Shown here: positions 17,535-26,026 of the stretch, piece after piece | How positions within the stretch are numbered: position 1 is the first letter of the stretch | Layout of the letters: each line of letters begins with the position of its first letter | Source of the DNA: JALUUH01 sp964636675 | Lineage (GTDB): Bacteria; Pseudomonadota; Gammaproteobacteria; S012-40 | Assembly: GCA_964636675.1 (NCBI GenBank) | Contig: CAZWUO010000010.1 | Coordinates: 1 to 45,590, forward strand | Reading direction: 5' to 3' | DNA length: 45,590 bases | The notes under the pieces: generated by a model | The model's input: only the letters and a program-made list of their open reading frames with translations | Told to the model about the DNA's origin: nothing | Database searches by the model: none | Program-made: the position numbers and the translations under genes

Positions 17535-17617
17535 TAGCGTTGTTAGTGATACAAAACAGTCTTAAGTTTTTTCTTAGTTTGGCTTAGCGGCTAATAGATT
17601 AAGGTGACCATAAAGTG

Positions 17618-17648
17618 TCCCGCAGAAAACCATGGGTATTCTGCGGGA
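17618..17648 (+). terminator. Probable terminator after rpsA
   Basis: TCCCGCAGAA (17618-17627) and TTCTGCGGGA (17639-17648) form a perfect 10-base-pair stem with an 11-base loop, 83 bases after the rpsA stop. Only three T follow at once, with a longer T run about 15 bases on, so it may be leaky or factor-assisted. Confidence 0.6.
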
Positions 17649-17693
17649 TTTGTGTAATTGAAATTTTTTGTGTCCCTCCTAGGAGAATTCTAG

Positions 17694-17838
17694 GAAACCT
17701 TTAATTAACTCATCTAGCGAGCGTAAACTGCGTTAAATTGAAACTCAAAATGCTCATTGACTCGAGTAAACTGTGCTTTTGTTTCAATTTACCTTGTTTC
17801 ATCTCACCATCTCACCATCTCACTTAATCAGAGGTTCC
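17694..17838. mobile_element. MITE-like element, 145 bp, flanked by CTAG
   Basis: The left end begins GAAACCTTTAATTAA and the right end, read inward on the other strand, begins GGAACCTCTGATTAA: 12 of 15 terminal positions match and all three differences are transitions. CTAG lies immediately outside both ends (17690-17693 and 17839-17842) and can be read as a 4-bp target duplication of the YTAR type used by IS5-group elements. Inside, TAAATTGAAAC (17734-17744) and GTTTCAATTTA (17781-17791) are exact inverted arms, so the whole unit is an imperfect palindrome. An 8-bp unit (ATCTCACC) is repeated about three times at 17801-17824. No coding capacity is present. Family assignment is by inference. 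Confidence 0.65.
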
Positions 17839-17842
17839 CTAG

Positions 17843-18312
17843 CTCTGTTTTCGAGTTTTTTGGTTTGTTTCTTGACAGCGTAGAAACATGAAAGGCGTTC
17901 TCGAATTTTTTGTTTGTCGTTGCATAAAATCAATCTATATTCAAATCAATTACTTATGCGGCGTAACGTATATTGTGCGAATATCTAAGGCAAAATGATT
18001 TCTGGTGTGGATTTTGACTTCCTTTTTCGTGTGTGCTAAGTATATGATTTGAAGGGTTTCTTTAAAGTCTCTGGAAATTGGTCGATTAGTTAGTCGTGTG
18101 GATTGTCATTGGGTTATCATGTGTAATTTTTAGGTGTGGTGGTTAACCATTAGGGTGAGCGACATCTTGTGTAAAGCACTATACATTTGATAAATAAGCG
18201 CTTTGATAGATAGGCGTGAGTTCACCTCTAAGTGGTAAGTTGATTAATCTAGGTCATTTAATGATGCCTCTTTATATAACAGGGGAATGAATAATAAAGG
18301 TGGTAATTGGTT
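17843..18312. other. Non-coding region upstream of ihfB
   Basis: About 470 bases without a recognisable gene separate the MITE-like element from ihfB. It is T-rich on the plus strand, with two similar blocks near 17852-17870 and 17899-17916 (TCGAGTTTTTT and TCGAATTTTTT). TGGTTAACCA near 18140 is a 10-base palindrome. It must contain the ihfB promoter; one candidate is listed separately. I found no tRNA or known small RNA fold by eye. Confidence 0.4.
17914..17941 (+). promoter_or_regulatory. Candidate promoter upstream of ihfB
   Basis: TTGTCG (17914-17919) and TATATT (17936-17941) are spaced by 16 bases. The boxes match four and five of six consensus positions. It would leave a leader of about 370 bases before ihfB, so a closer, weaker promoter may be the real one. 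Confidence 0.25.
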
Positions 18313-18657
18313 ATGGAAAATCATGGCGTAGAAGAAACAACCATGACTAAGTCTGAGCTTATGGAAATTCTTGCGAAAAAGCAGTCTCAGCTAGCTTTTA
18401 AAGATGTGGAGTTGGCCGTGAAGACTGTTTTAGAACAGATGACCCAAGCATTAGCAACGGGTAATAGAATCGAAATCAGAGGATTTGGTAGCTTTTCGCT
18501 GCATTTTAGGCCCCCGCGCATGGGGCGGAATCCCAAGACGGGTGATCCGGTGCCATTGGAAGGTAAACATGTGCCTCATTTTAAACCGGGTAAGGAATTA
18601 CGTGAACGGGTGAATTTGAGTTTAAAACAGGGAGTGACAATCGCTAATGGCGAATGA
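18313..18657 (+). CDS. ihfB: Integration host factor subunit beta
   Basis: IHF beta pairs with IHF alpha to bend DNA sharply at specific sites, acting in transcription, recombination and nucleoid structure. The HU-fold is complete: MTKSELMEILAKK, the beta-arm IEIRGFGSFSLHFRPPRMG, then RNPKTGDPVPLEGKHVPHFKPG. Canonical IhfB proteins begin at MTKSEL (ATG 18343), but that codon has only a weak GAAGAA before it. AAAGGTGG at 18296-18303 points to ATG 18313, which adds ten residues. A TTG at 18307 is possible too. It follows rpsA in the order common to gammaproteobacteria, although the gap is unusually long and holds the MITE-like element. Confidence 0.94.
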   Translation: MENHGVEETTMTKSELMEILAKKQSQLAFKDVELAVKTVLEQMTQALATGNRIEIRGFGSFSLHFRPPRMGRNPKTGDPVPLEGKHVPHFKPGKELRERVNLSLKQGVTIANGE

Positions 18658-18726
18658 TAAGCTACCACTATCTGGTTTAAAGTAGCATAACTTATTGCAA
18701 AATTGCATAACTTCTAAGGAATAAAT

Positions 18727-19017
18727 ATGACAAAAATAATCGCGATTATTTTCTTGGTTGCTGCCTTGTTAGCGGCTACATCTTTCTCGGTAATTAATGC
18801 ACATAATGTACATCTCAATTATTATGTCGGATCTTTAGATGTGCCTTTGTCTTTTGTAATTATTTTATCCTTTATATTAGGCGCTTTGGTGGGTGCAATG
18901 AGCACTACGCGTTCTATTATAAGTAAACGTCTGGAGATTGCTAGGTTACGGCGTGCAGTGAGAATTAGTGAGAAAGAGATAACGACTTTACGCTCAGTTC
19001 CATTAAAAGAAATTTAA
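18727..19017 (+). CDS. lapA: Lipopolysaccharide assembly protein LapA (DUF1049)
   Basis: LapA is a small inner-membrane protein that works with LapB to balance lipopolysaccharide and phospholipid synthesis through LpxC turnover by FtsH. The 96 residues hold two membrane segments (about 3-22 and 42-62) and a cytoplasmic helix rich in Arg and Glu, the usual architecture. CTAAGGA lies before ATG 18727. It is followed after three bases by lapB, so the pair is one transcription unit, as elsewhere. Confidence 0.9.
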   Translation: MTKIIAIIFLVAALLAATSFSVINAHNVHLNYYVGSLDVPLSFVIILSFILGALVGAMSTTRSIISKRLEIARLRRAVRISEKEITTLRSVPLKEI

Positions 19018-19020
19018 TTT

Positions 19021-20178
19021 GTGAGTGGGCTGTTTTGGATGCTGCTACCCGTAGCAGCATTCTCTGGTTGGTGTGTCGCCAAGGGATTGTCCACAAAAAA
19101 AGATATATTTAAATGCAGGCCCGTTTTTTCGGATGCGGAATATTATATGGGCCTTAGCTTTGTTCTGCAGAACGAAACCGACAAAGCGGTCGATCATCTT
19201 ATTAAAATGCTTGAAGTCAACTCAGAAACAGTTGAGTTGCATCTTGCGCTTGCTCTGCTTTTTCGCAAAAAAGGCGAAGTGGATCGTTCAATTCGCATAC
19301 ATCAAAATATCCTCACTCGACCGGATTTATCTCAAGCATTAAATGACCAGGTTTTATTCGAGCTAGGGCTTGATTATTATGCAGCGGGTTTGCTTGATAG
19401 GGCAGAGCAAGTATTCTGTGATTTAATACGTTCAGATGTTTACGACGCAAAGGCGTGCAAACTGCTCATTAACGTGTATGAAAAAGAAAAAAACTGGTTG
19501 GCCGCTATTAACAGCATTCAGCGGTATTCATCCCTTTCCAATGTCGATCTTTCTTCTCAGCTATCTCACTATTATTGTGAACTCGCATTAGAGTTTATTA
19601 AAAAAGCACATACTATTGAAGCAATTGATGCTTTGCATAAAGCACATGATGCTGATGCTAGCAATGTAAGAGTGAATATTATCAAAGCAAATTTGTTGAT
19701 TAGTCAAAAAAGATACGCAGAAGCTAATCATCAATTACTCGAGGTAGCCAATAAAAATAGCTTGTATATTAGTGAAATTATTGATCCTCTGATGGTTTGT
19801 TATGATGCTGTTCGAGAAAAGCGAACTACCGTGAGCACTGTTGATTTATTGTCTCGCCAGGGTGTCGCGAACTCAACAACAATTAATGTCATTTCCAATG
19901 ACAATATTGACAGTAACGCGGCGGCTGCTTTGGCGTTTATTGAAGACAATGTTAAGCAAAAAGCTTCCATTAGCGTTTTGCGTAAGTATGTAAAACTATT
20001 GCAAATTCAAGCTTCCGATCCCGAAGTAAAAGACTCGTTTGCGAAAGTTAATAATTTACTGGATAATCTTTCCGACAAATCGGGTAGTTACCTTTGTCAT
20101 GCATGTGGGTATGCGGGGAGTCGATTGTTTTGGCAGTGTCCTAGCTGTAAGCATTGGGATAGCCTTAAACCGATTTAA
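19021..20178 (+). CDS. lapB: Lipopolysaccharide assembly protein LapB (YciM)
   Basis: LapB is an inner-membrane-anchored TPR protein that delivers LpxC to FtsH and so limits lipopolysaccharide synthesis. The 385 residues show one N-terminal membrane segment, TPR-like helical repeats over about residues 45-330, and a C-terminal rubredoxin-like zinc motif with Cys359/Cys362 and Cys373/Cys376. All parts of the E. coli protein are present at the same length. Translation starts at GTG 19021, three bases after the lapA stop, so coupling is likely. Confidence 0.94.
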   Translation: MSGLFWMLLPVAAFSGWCVAKGLSTKKDIFKCRPVFSDAEYYMGLSFVLQNETDKAVDHLIKMLEVNSETVELHLALALLFRKKGEVDRSIRIHQNILTRPDLSQALNDQVLFELGLDYYAAGLLDRAEQVFCDLIRSDVYDAKACKLLINVYEKEKNWLAAINSIQRYSSLSNVDLSSQLSHYYCELALEFIKKAHTIEAIDALHKAHDADASNVRVNIIKANLLISQKRYAEANHQLLEVANKNSLYISEIIDPLMVCYDAVREKRTTVSTVDLLSRQGVANSTTINVISNDNIDSNAAAALAFIEDNVKQKASISVLRKYVKLLQIQASDPEVKDSFAKVNNLLDNLSDKSGSYLCHACGYAGSRLFWQCPSCKHWDSLKPI

Positions 20179-20299
20179 CCCCTCCCCTTTTGTTGCATCA
20201 CCTGAGAGCGCCATTGTTGGTGTTCTATCTTCCTGAGAATTTCACTGATTTCTTTGAGCTTCTGAACCCGTTGATGCTATGTTGTAGGAGTATGAACCA

Positions 20300-21016
20300 A
20301 TGTCAGTAATACAAGACCCTAAAATCGTCATTGCATTTGATTTTTCCGAGTTATCATCGGCGCTTGCATTATTGGACGTGCTTGATCCTGCTTTGTGCCG
20401 AGTAAAGATAGGCAAAGAAATGTTTACGCGTTTTGGTCCTGACATTGTGCAACAAGCTCAGAAGCGGGGTTATAGCGTATTTCTCGATCTTAAATTTCAC
20501 GATATTCCGGCTACCGTTGCCAATGCATGCAAGGCGGCGGTAGATTTAGGGGTTTGGATGGTTAATGTTCATGCGTTCGGTGGTGCGGCAATGTTAGTGG
20601 CGGCACGTGAAGCGGTGGCTATTAACGGTAATACGCGTCTAATTGCGGTGACTATTTTGACGAGTATGGATGAGTCTCAATTAACCGGGTTGGGCATAAC
20701 CCAGACGCCAAAAGAAATGGTGGCAAGCTTGTCGCTGCTTGCACAAGAGGCAGAAATAGATGGCGTTGTCTGTTCTGCGCAAGAAGCTGGCTTTCTGCGC
20801 ACGATGATGGGGGCAGGTTTTATGCTAGTGACGCCTGGTATTCGACCTACAGGGAGTGAGCCTAATGATCAACGACGGATTATGACGCCGCAGGATGCTT
20901 TGGCTGCAGGCTCTCATTATCTCGTCATCGGTCGTCCTATTACTCAAGCCGCAGACCCCTTCAAAGCACTACTAGACATCCACGCGAATTTAAATCTCGA
21001 CGATACTTCTCAATAA
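20300..21016 (+). CDS. pyrF: Orotidine 5'-phosphate decarboxylase
   Basis: PyrF makes UMP from OMP, the last step of de novo pyrimidine synthesis. The 238-residue protein is a TIM barrel with the catalytic charged set in FLDLKFHDIPATV (Asp63, Lys65, Asp68), Asp14 in IAFDFS, and the phosphate-binding VTPGIRP and VIGRPIT. GTAGGAG precedes ATG 20300 by about ten bases. It follows lapB, the order found in many gammaproteobacteria. Confidence 0.97.
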   Translation: MSVIQDPKIVIAFDFSELSSALALLDVLDPALCRVKIGKEMFTRFGPDIVQQAQKRGYSVFLDLKFHDIPATVANACKAAVDLGVWMVNVHAFGGAAMLVAAREAVAINGNTRLIAVTILTSMDESQLTGLGITQTPKEMVASLSLLAQEAEIDGVVCSAQEAGFLRTMMGAGFMLVTPGIRPTGSEPNDQRRIMTPQDALAAGSHYLVIGRPITQAADPFKALLDIHANLNLDDTSQ

Positions 21017-21106
21017 ATGAATACTGAAGCGCATTTTCCTGAATAGTAGAAAATTTAATCTAAGCATAAGCCAGGGCTTTTATATTATGAGTTGCATGAC
21101 CTAGAG

Positions 21107-21149
21107 TAGGGTCTGTTGACATCGTATTTTGTTATGGCCGATAGACCCT
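21107..21149 (+). repeat. Copy 3 of the dispersed TAGGGYCTGTTRA motif, with an inverted partner
   Basis: TAGGGTCTGTTGA starts here and AGACCCT closes the unit at 21143-21149, giving inverted arms AGGGTCT/AGACCCT around 28 bases. The inner part resembles copy 2 at 10442. No T tract follows, so it is not a typical terminator. It lies between pyrF and the comEA-like gene. Confidence 0.4.
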
Positions 21150-21180
21150 TGTTGATTAATAAAAATAAAAGGGGAAGACT

Positions 21181-21450
21181 ATGTTCATGAAACTGGTGAT
21201 AATCAATATTTTTTTGATGCTATTTACACTTTCTGCAGTCGCGGGAACCGTTAACATTAATACGGCGAGCGCACAGCAAATGCAGATAAATTTAAAGGGG
21301 ATAGGGGTGAGTAAAGCGGCTGCGATTGTAGCGTATCGGGAGCAAAACGGGCCTTTTCAATCCATTGATGAGCTTGCCAACGTGAAAGGCATCAGCAAAA
21401 AGATATTGGAGCGGAATCGATTGGATATTAAGCTATCTGCAGATGATTAA
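21181..21450 (+). CDS. ComEA-family helix-hairpin-helix protein
   Basis: The protein (89 residues) has an N-terminal signal peptide (to about residue 21, LSAVAG) and then two helix-hairpin-helix units: VNINTASAQQM..LKGIGVSKAAAIVAYR and FQSIDELANVKGISKKILE. This is the compact ComEA form of Gram-negative bacteria, a periplasmic DNA-binding protein used in DNA uptake by naturally competent species. Whether uptake is active cannot be told, as no other competence genes are in the window. AAGGGG at 21169-21174 supports ATG 21181, and ATG 21187 is an alternative. A strong terminator follows directly. Confidence 0.88.
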   Translation: MFMKLVIINIFLMLFTLSAVAGTVNINTASAQQMQINLKGIGVSKAAAIVAYREQNGPFQSIDELANVKGISKKILERNRLDIKLSADD

Positions 21451-21467
21451 GTTAATGATTTTCTGAT

Positions 21468-21494
21468 AAAAAAGCGCCGAACCGGCGCTTTTTT
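21468..21494 (+). terminator. Rho-independent terminator after the comEA-like gene
   Basis: GCGCCG (21474-21479) pairs with CGGCGC (21483-21488) around a three-base loop, flanked by six A on the left and six T on the right. This is a textbook intrinsic terminator, and the symmetric A/T tracts would let it act in both directions. It separates the lapA-comEA region from the polysaccharide locus. Confidence 0.92.
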
Positions 21495-21559
21495 ATTGTA
21501 TTTGAGGTTGTTGTTCATTACACTGACGCCGGGTTTGAAAATCTGGGTTCCGCTCCGCT

Positions 21560-23203
21560 TTGAAAAAAAATATCCTTTTAGAGACCGTCACAAACAATAT
21601 AGCTCTAATTTCAGTATTACGTCTCAGTCTTATTCTTAAAAATCGAACGAATATTCAGTATTTATTGCCTGGCCGCCGTCTTTGCGCTTTTCTTATTCTA
21701 TCGGTTTTAATTCTTAATTTTAGCGTGGTTACTAAGGCTTCCGCTAATGATGTTACCGTGATTAATAATCAATTTCGCATTTCTTTCGAGCAAATGACCC
21801 TCCCCCAAAATGAAGCAATGGGCTTGTTAGGATTCAATTATCTGCTCAAGCCGACACGCCCGTTTTATTTCGGCCTAGGAATTTATGGTGCGGTAACGGG
21901 TGATCGTGGTGGTTTTTTTACGGGTGGTTTAGAAGCCGGGTTGCAATATGAGTTGCTCAATAATTGGATAATAGATGTGGGTGGATTTGCCGGTGGTGGT
22001 GGTGGTGGCGCTGCTCCTCAAGGAGGTGGTGCCATGCTACGACCGCATATTGATTTATACTATAAGAAAAACCGATATGCGGTGGGGTTAAGCTATAATC
22101 AAGTCAATTTTCCTAACGGAAATATCCAAAGTGAACAATTTGGATTGGTTCTAGAAACTGAGTTTGATACCTTTTTATTGCCGGGACATTTTTCGAATTC
22201 TGGGGGTTCGGCGGATATAAGGGCTTCGCAAATTAGCCAAGCAAACCGAACCGATAGGCTGTTTTCTCCCCAGCTTACTTTCTATCATCCTAGAGGCTCG
22301 CGCAAAGGTCGAGGAGATATTATTCATGATCGAGCGATAAATGTTATTGGCATTCGGTGGCGGCAGCGGACTGGCTCGGTGTTGTGGAATGAGTTTGAAA
22401 CGGGAGGTTCTTGGGGCGGGGGGACGGATGGTTTTGCCCAAGTGCTTTTTGGCAAAGGGCTACGATTTCCATTAATAACACGTAGTTATTTAGTTTCTGG
22501 CGCAATGTTAGGGGCGGCTGGGGGCGGGAATGTCGATACCGGAGGAGGCGTTATTGTTCGTGCTTATGCGGGGATTCAATATTTTTTGTCTAAACGGTGG
22601 ATGTTAGGCCTAGAATCGGGTTGGACTCAGGCGATTGATGGCGAATTTGCGGCGCTTACCTCCGTTATAAATATTGGTTATCAATATCAGGTGTTATTTC
22701 CCAATGCGGGTTCTGGCGATTCGTATACGGTTAACAACTGGGCGAGATATAGAATAAGATCCGGGATTCAGCGCTATAGTCATTATCAAGATAATGGGCG
22801 TAAGGACGCTGCATTGCCTGGTTTAGATATTGATCAGACTGCCCTAAAAATTGATTATTTTTTATCGCATAATGTGTTTGTTTCGGGCCAAGCTTTAGCC
22901 GCATATCGTGGTGATGTTGGGGGCTATGCCGTAGGACTGGTCGGTGTTGGGTTTGAGCAGAGATTGGCGCAAAATAATGCCTTAAACATTGGCTTGGAAC
23001 TTTTAGTCGGTGCCGCTGGGGGAGGAGGTGTTGCTGTTGGTGACGGTTCTATTGTGCAGCCGATGTTAAATTTCAATGCATTGCTTAAAAAACATTATTA
23101 CGTCGGCTTAGGTGTAGGTTATATCTATGCGCCGACGGGTGATTTTAGAGCACTCGTGTCAGATATTAATGTAGAATACCGCTTTTCTGTTCCTCATGGT
23201 TAA
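21560..23203 (+). CDS. Unknown outer-membrane beta-barrel protein with internal repeats
   Basis: I recognise no named family. The frame encodes 547 residues, with a hydrophobic export segment unusually far in (about 38-61, ending VVTKASA). Hence the true start is uncertain: the TTG at 21560 has no good ribosome binding site, and a later non-ATG codon may be used. The mature part alternates polar and hydrophobic residues with many aromatic ends, as in outer-membrane barrels. Three related modules are visible near 102-200, 305-378 and 438-542. Each has a long Gly-rich turn (for example GGFAGGGGGG and LVGAAGGGG) followed by a strand pair and a GD/GEF-containing turn. It precedes an SLBB export gene by 21 bases, so a role in surface polysaccharide export or anchoring is plausible but inferred. 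Confidence 0.7.
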   Translation: MKKNILLETVTNNIALISVLRLSLILKNRTNIQYLLPGRRLCAFLILSVLILNFSVVTKASANDVTVINNQFRISFEQMTLPQNEAMGLLGFNYLLKPTRPFYFGLGIYGAVTGDRGGFFTGGLEAGLQYELLNNWIIDVGGFAGGGGGGAAPQGGGAMLRPHIDLYYKKNRYAVGLSYNQVNFPNGNIQSEQFGLVLETEFDTFLLPGHFSNSGGSADIRASQISQANRTDRLFSPQLTFYHPRGSRKGRGDIIHDRAINVIGIRWRQRTGSVLWNEFETGGSWGGGTDGFAQVLFGKGLRFPLITRSYLVSGAMLGAAGGGNVDTGGGVIVRAYAGIQYFLSKRWMLGLESGWTQAIDGEFAALTSVINIGYQYQVLFPNAGSGDSYTVNNWARYRIRSGIQRYSHYQDNGRKDAALPGLDIDQTALKIDYFLSHNVFVSGQALAAYRGDVGGYAVGLVGVGFEQRLAQNNALNIGLELLVGAAGGGGVAVGDGSIVQPMLNFNALLKKHYYVGLGVGYIYAPTGDFRALVSDINVEYRFSVPHG

Positions 23204-23227
23204 TTTCAAACAATTGGAGACTTTTTG

Positions 23228-26002
23228 GTGCTTTTAAAAAAAGCGGCACTCACGCTGTTATTTGCGCTGGCCGGGTTTATTTTGACAACAACTTCTAGCT
23301 GGGCTGCTGCAGACGATATGTTGCGCAACCTGAGTCCTACTCAGCAACAACAGGCTCTGAAGCTATTGTCCGGTGGCGCAGGTTTATCCACTCGCACAGC
23401 AAGAATGGGTAAGAAAGATTCTCTGGCTGAGCAACAAGAATTAGATCAAACATCCATTGATGAAGAAAACCAGTTATTAGAAGAAAAGGAAGAAAAACAA
23501 CGACTTGAAAAGTTGCTTTTTCAGCCGGGCAGTACCCTGATTGTTTATTTTAATGAGCCCGAAATTAATCCTTTAGAGTTAGAAAAGGAGCTGTTAAAGA
23601 GACGAATTAGAGGCGAGGATAAAGATCTTCCAATATATTCTCCGTTATATCCACAGCAATTATTTCAACTCGATGACAATTCAATGATCGAGATCCCCGG
23701 GATTGGTTTGATTCGCTTAGGTGGTTTAAGCGAAGAAGAAGCCGCTGCTCGGTTAAATGTCGAACCTTTATTGCAAAGTTTTGAAATTGAAGTAAAACGT
23801 TTACCGCTCGAGCTAATAGGTGCTGAAGCATTAAAACCTTTTGGGCTGGATTTGTTTGATCGAAAAGGCCGATATGACACAGACAACACCAATTTACCCG
23901 CACCGGCTGATTATATAGTAGGCCCTGGAGACGAAGTATTTGTCCAGCTTTTTGGTAAGGACAACGAGCAATATGCCTTAACCGTGTCGCGTGAAGGTAT
24001 GTTGAGTTTTCCGCGTATTGGTTCGATTGCGGTAACTGGTATGCGTTTTGACCGATTACAAAAGGATTTGCAGCAGAGAATCAAGGCTCAGTTTATTGGG
24101 GTTGATTCCTATATAACATTGGGTGAATTACGCAGTGTGTCAGTATTTGTGTCTGGAGAAGTCAAACAACCCGGTTCTTATTTAATAACTGCTTTATCGA
24201 CAGTGACCCAGGCACTCGTGCAAACAAACGGCATCAAGGAAAATGGGTCATTGCGTAATATCCAGATTAAACGCAAAGGAAAACTCGTTAAACGGATTGA
24301 TTTATATGATTTGTTATTAAGAGGTGATTCGAGCAGCGATATTCGCCTGCAAGCGGGTGATGTCATTCATGTGCCCATTGTGAAGAGCACTGTGAGCATT
24401 ATTGGCGAAGTTCGGCGTCCCGCTATTTATGAATTGACGGGTGAAGAATCAATTGAAGAGGTAATCGGAGTTGCCGGAGGTTTGTTGCCGACGGCGGATG
24501 CCGGAGACATCAAAATAACGCGTTTTATTAGCGGAAAGCAATTAAAAGTGAAAGATATTCAGGCGACAGAAAGCTTATCTTCTATTCCCGCTATATCAGG
24601 TGATATTATTAAAATTGGCAAACTTAAATTACCCAAAGAAAATTCGATTAAGCTTTATGGGTATGTATTGAAGCCGGATATTTATCAGTGGCGCGAAGGC
24701 ATTCGTTTAACCGACGTGCTTTCATCGATTGATATGCTGAAAACCAATGCAGATGCTAACTATGTACTGATAAAGCGCTATTTACCCCCTAATTATTTAC
24801 TCCAGACCAAGTCTGCAAGTCTGCGCAAGGCATTGGATGATCCTAAAAGCTCCAGCAATATCAAATTATTGCCGCGAGATGAGATTTTGGTGCTGGAACT
24901 TAATGCGCATCGGATTAGACAGGTTCAGCCGGTTATTGATCAACTTTCCGCGCAGTCTAGTGCTGAGAAAGCGAATCATATTGTACGGATTGGAGGACAA
25001 ATCAGGGGATCAGGATCTTACCCACTCGATGATCAAATGCGGATTAGCGATTTGATTCGGGCCGGGGGAGGGTTACTTGAATCGGCATTTGTGCTTGAAG
25101 CCGAGCTTTCGCGTTTTATTGTCGAGCAAGGTAAGCCGCGAAGTTTAGAGCACATTAATATCGATTTAAAACAAGCATTGAATGGCAATCCGGATGCAAA
25201 CTTGGTTTTACAGGCCTATGATTTTTTAAATATCAAAGAGATTCCTTTATGGGCTGAGCAAGCACAAGTGGAAATCCTCGGTGAAGTTAATTTCCCGGGT
25301 AAATTTTCGATTTTTCGAGGAGAAAAACTCAGTGACTTATTGATTCGTGCGGGTGGCTTGACGACATATGCTTATCCCAAAGGAGCTGTTTTTATTCGCG
25401 AAGATTTGCGGCAACGTGAGCAAAAGCGTATGGATGATATGGCGGCCAGTCTGGAATCTGAGTTGGCGACTCTATCGTTGCAGCGCACCGGTCAAATTTC
25501 AGATTTAGGGGCAGTAGAGCAATTATTAGATAAATTGAAAGCGACGGATGCAGTTGGTAGGTTAGTCATTGATCTGCAAAAAATAAGCGAAATAAGCCTA
25601 GGTGAGAAAAATGGCCTTAACTACGATATCGTACTTCGTGGAGGGGATAAACTTTTTATTCCTTCGCATATGCAAGAGGTTAGCGTCATTGGACAAGTAT
25701 TTCATCCTACGTCTCATTTGTATAAAAAGGGCTTCTCTTATAAACAATATATCAATCAAAGTGGAGGCATTAATCGTAAAGCCGATAAAAAAAGCATTTA
25801 TCTCATTCGGGCGAATGGTTCGGTGGAGTTAACCCAGCGTTATTGGTTTGAGTCAGGCTTGAAAATAGAGCCAGGTGACACAATTATCGTTCCGTTTGAT
25901 GCGGATAAAGTGAGTTCTCTCGTACTCTGGGAAAAAGTGACAAGAATTGTCAGTCAGCTTGGTTTAGCCGCCGCTACTTGGAATACATTGAATTTATTTT
26001 GA
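23228..26002 (+). CDS. Large SLBB-domain polysaccharide export protein (Wza/WbfF-like)
   Basis: The protein has about 924 residues from GTG 23228 (TGGAG lies eight bases before; TTG 23225 is an alternative). A signal peptide ends near SSWA. No lipobox is present, unlike E. coli Wza. A charged coiled stretch (about 65-100) precedes a poly-export domain (about 225-305, PADYIVGPGDEVFV) and then a chain of SLBB repeats, recognisable by GEVKQPGSY, GEVRRPAIYEL, GYVLKPDIYQW, GGQIRGSGSYPL, GEVNFPGKFSI and GQVFHPTSHLY. This long form resembles WbfF/OtnA of Vibrio O-antigen capsules more than Wza. The expected role is a periplasmic or outer-membrane conduit working with the Wzz protein encoded next. 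Confidence 0.88.
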   Translation: MLLKKAALTLLFALAGFILTTTSSWAAADDMLRNLSPTQQQQALKLLSGGAGLSTRTARMGKKDSLAEQQELDQTSIDEENQLLEEKEEKQRLEKLLFQPGSTLIVYFNEPEINPLELEKELLKRRIRGEDKDLPIYSPLYPQQLFQLDDNSMIEIPGIGLIRLGGLSEEEAAARLNVEPLLQSFEIEVKRLPLELIGAEALKPFGLDLFDRKGRYDTDNTNLPAPADYIVGPGDEVFVQLFGKDNEQYALTVSREGMLSFPRIGSIAVTGMRFDRLQKDLQQRIKAQFIGVDSYITLGELRSVSVFVSGEVKQPGSYLITALSTVTQALVQTNGIKENGSLRNIQIKRKGKLVKRIDLYDLLLRGDSSSDIRLQAGDVIHVPIVKSTVSIIGEVRRPAIYELTGEESIEEVIGVAGGLLPTADAGDIKITRFISGKQLKVKDIQATESLSSIPAISGDIIKIGKLKLPKENSIKLYGYVLKPDIYQWREGIRLTDVLSSIDMLKTNADANYVLIKRYLPPNYLLQTKSASLRKALDDPKSSSNIKLLPRDEILVLELNAHRIRQVQPVIDQLSAQSSAEKANHIVRIGGQIRGSGSYPLDDQMRISDLIRAGGGLLESAFVLEAELSRFIVEQGKPRSLEHINIDLKQALNGNPDANLVLQAYDFLNIKEIPLWAEQAQVEILGEVNFPGKFSIFRGEKLSDLLIRAGGLTTYAYPKGAVFIREDLRQREQKRMDDMAASLESELATLSLQRTGQISDLGAVEQLLDKLKATDAVGRLVIDLQKISEISLGEKNGLNYDIVLRGGDKLFIPSHMQEVSVIGQVFHPTSHLYKKGFSYKQYINQSGGINRKADKKSIYLIRANGSVELTQRYWFESGLKIEPGDTIIVPFDADKVSSLVLWEKVTRIVSQLGLAAATWNTLNLF

Positions 26003-26026
26003 TTCGTTTAGCCGATAGGAATTGTT

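Noticed and set aside
17872..17877. Perfect TTGACA box upstream of ihfB
   Set aside because: No acceptable -10 box at 16 to 18 bases downstream.
22000..22018. GGT trinucleotide run in the barrel gene as a phase-variation tract
   Set aside because: Changes of a three-base unit would keep the frame, so on-off switching is not expected.
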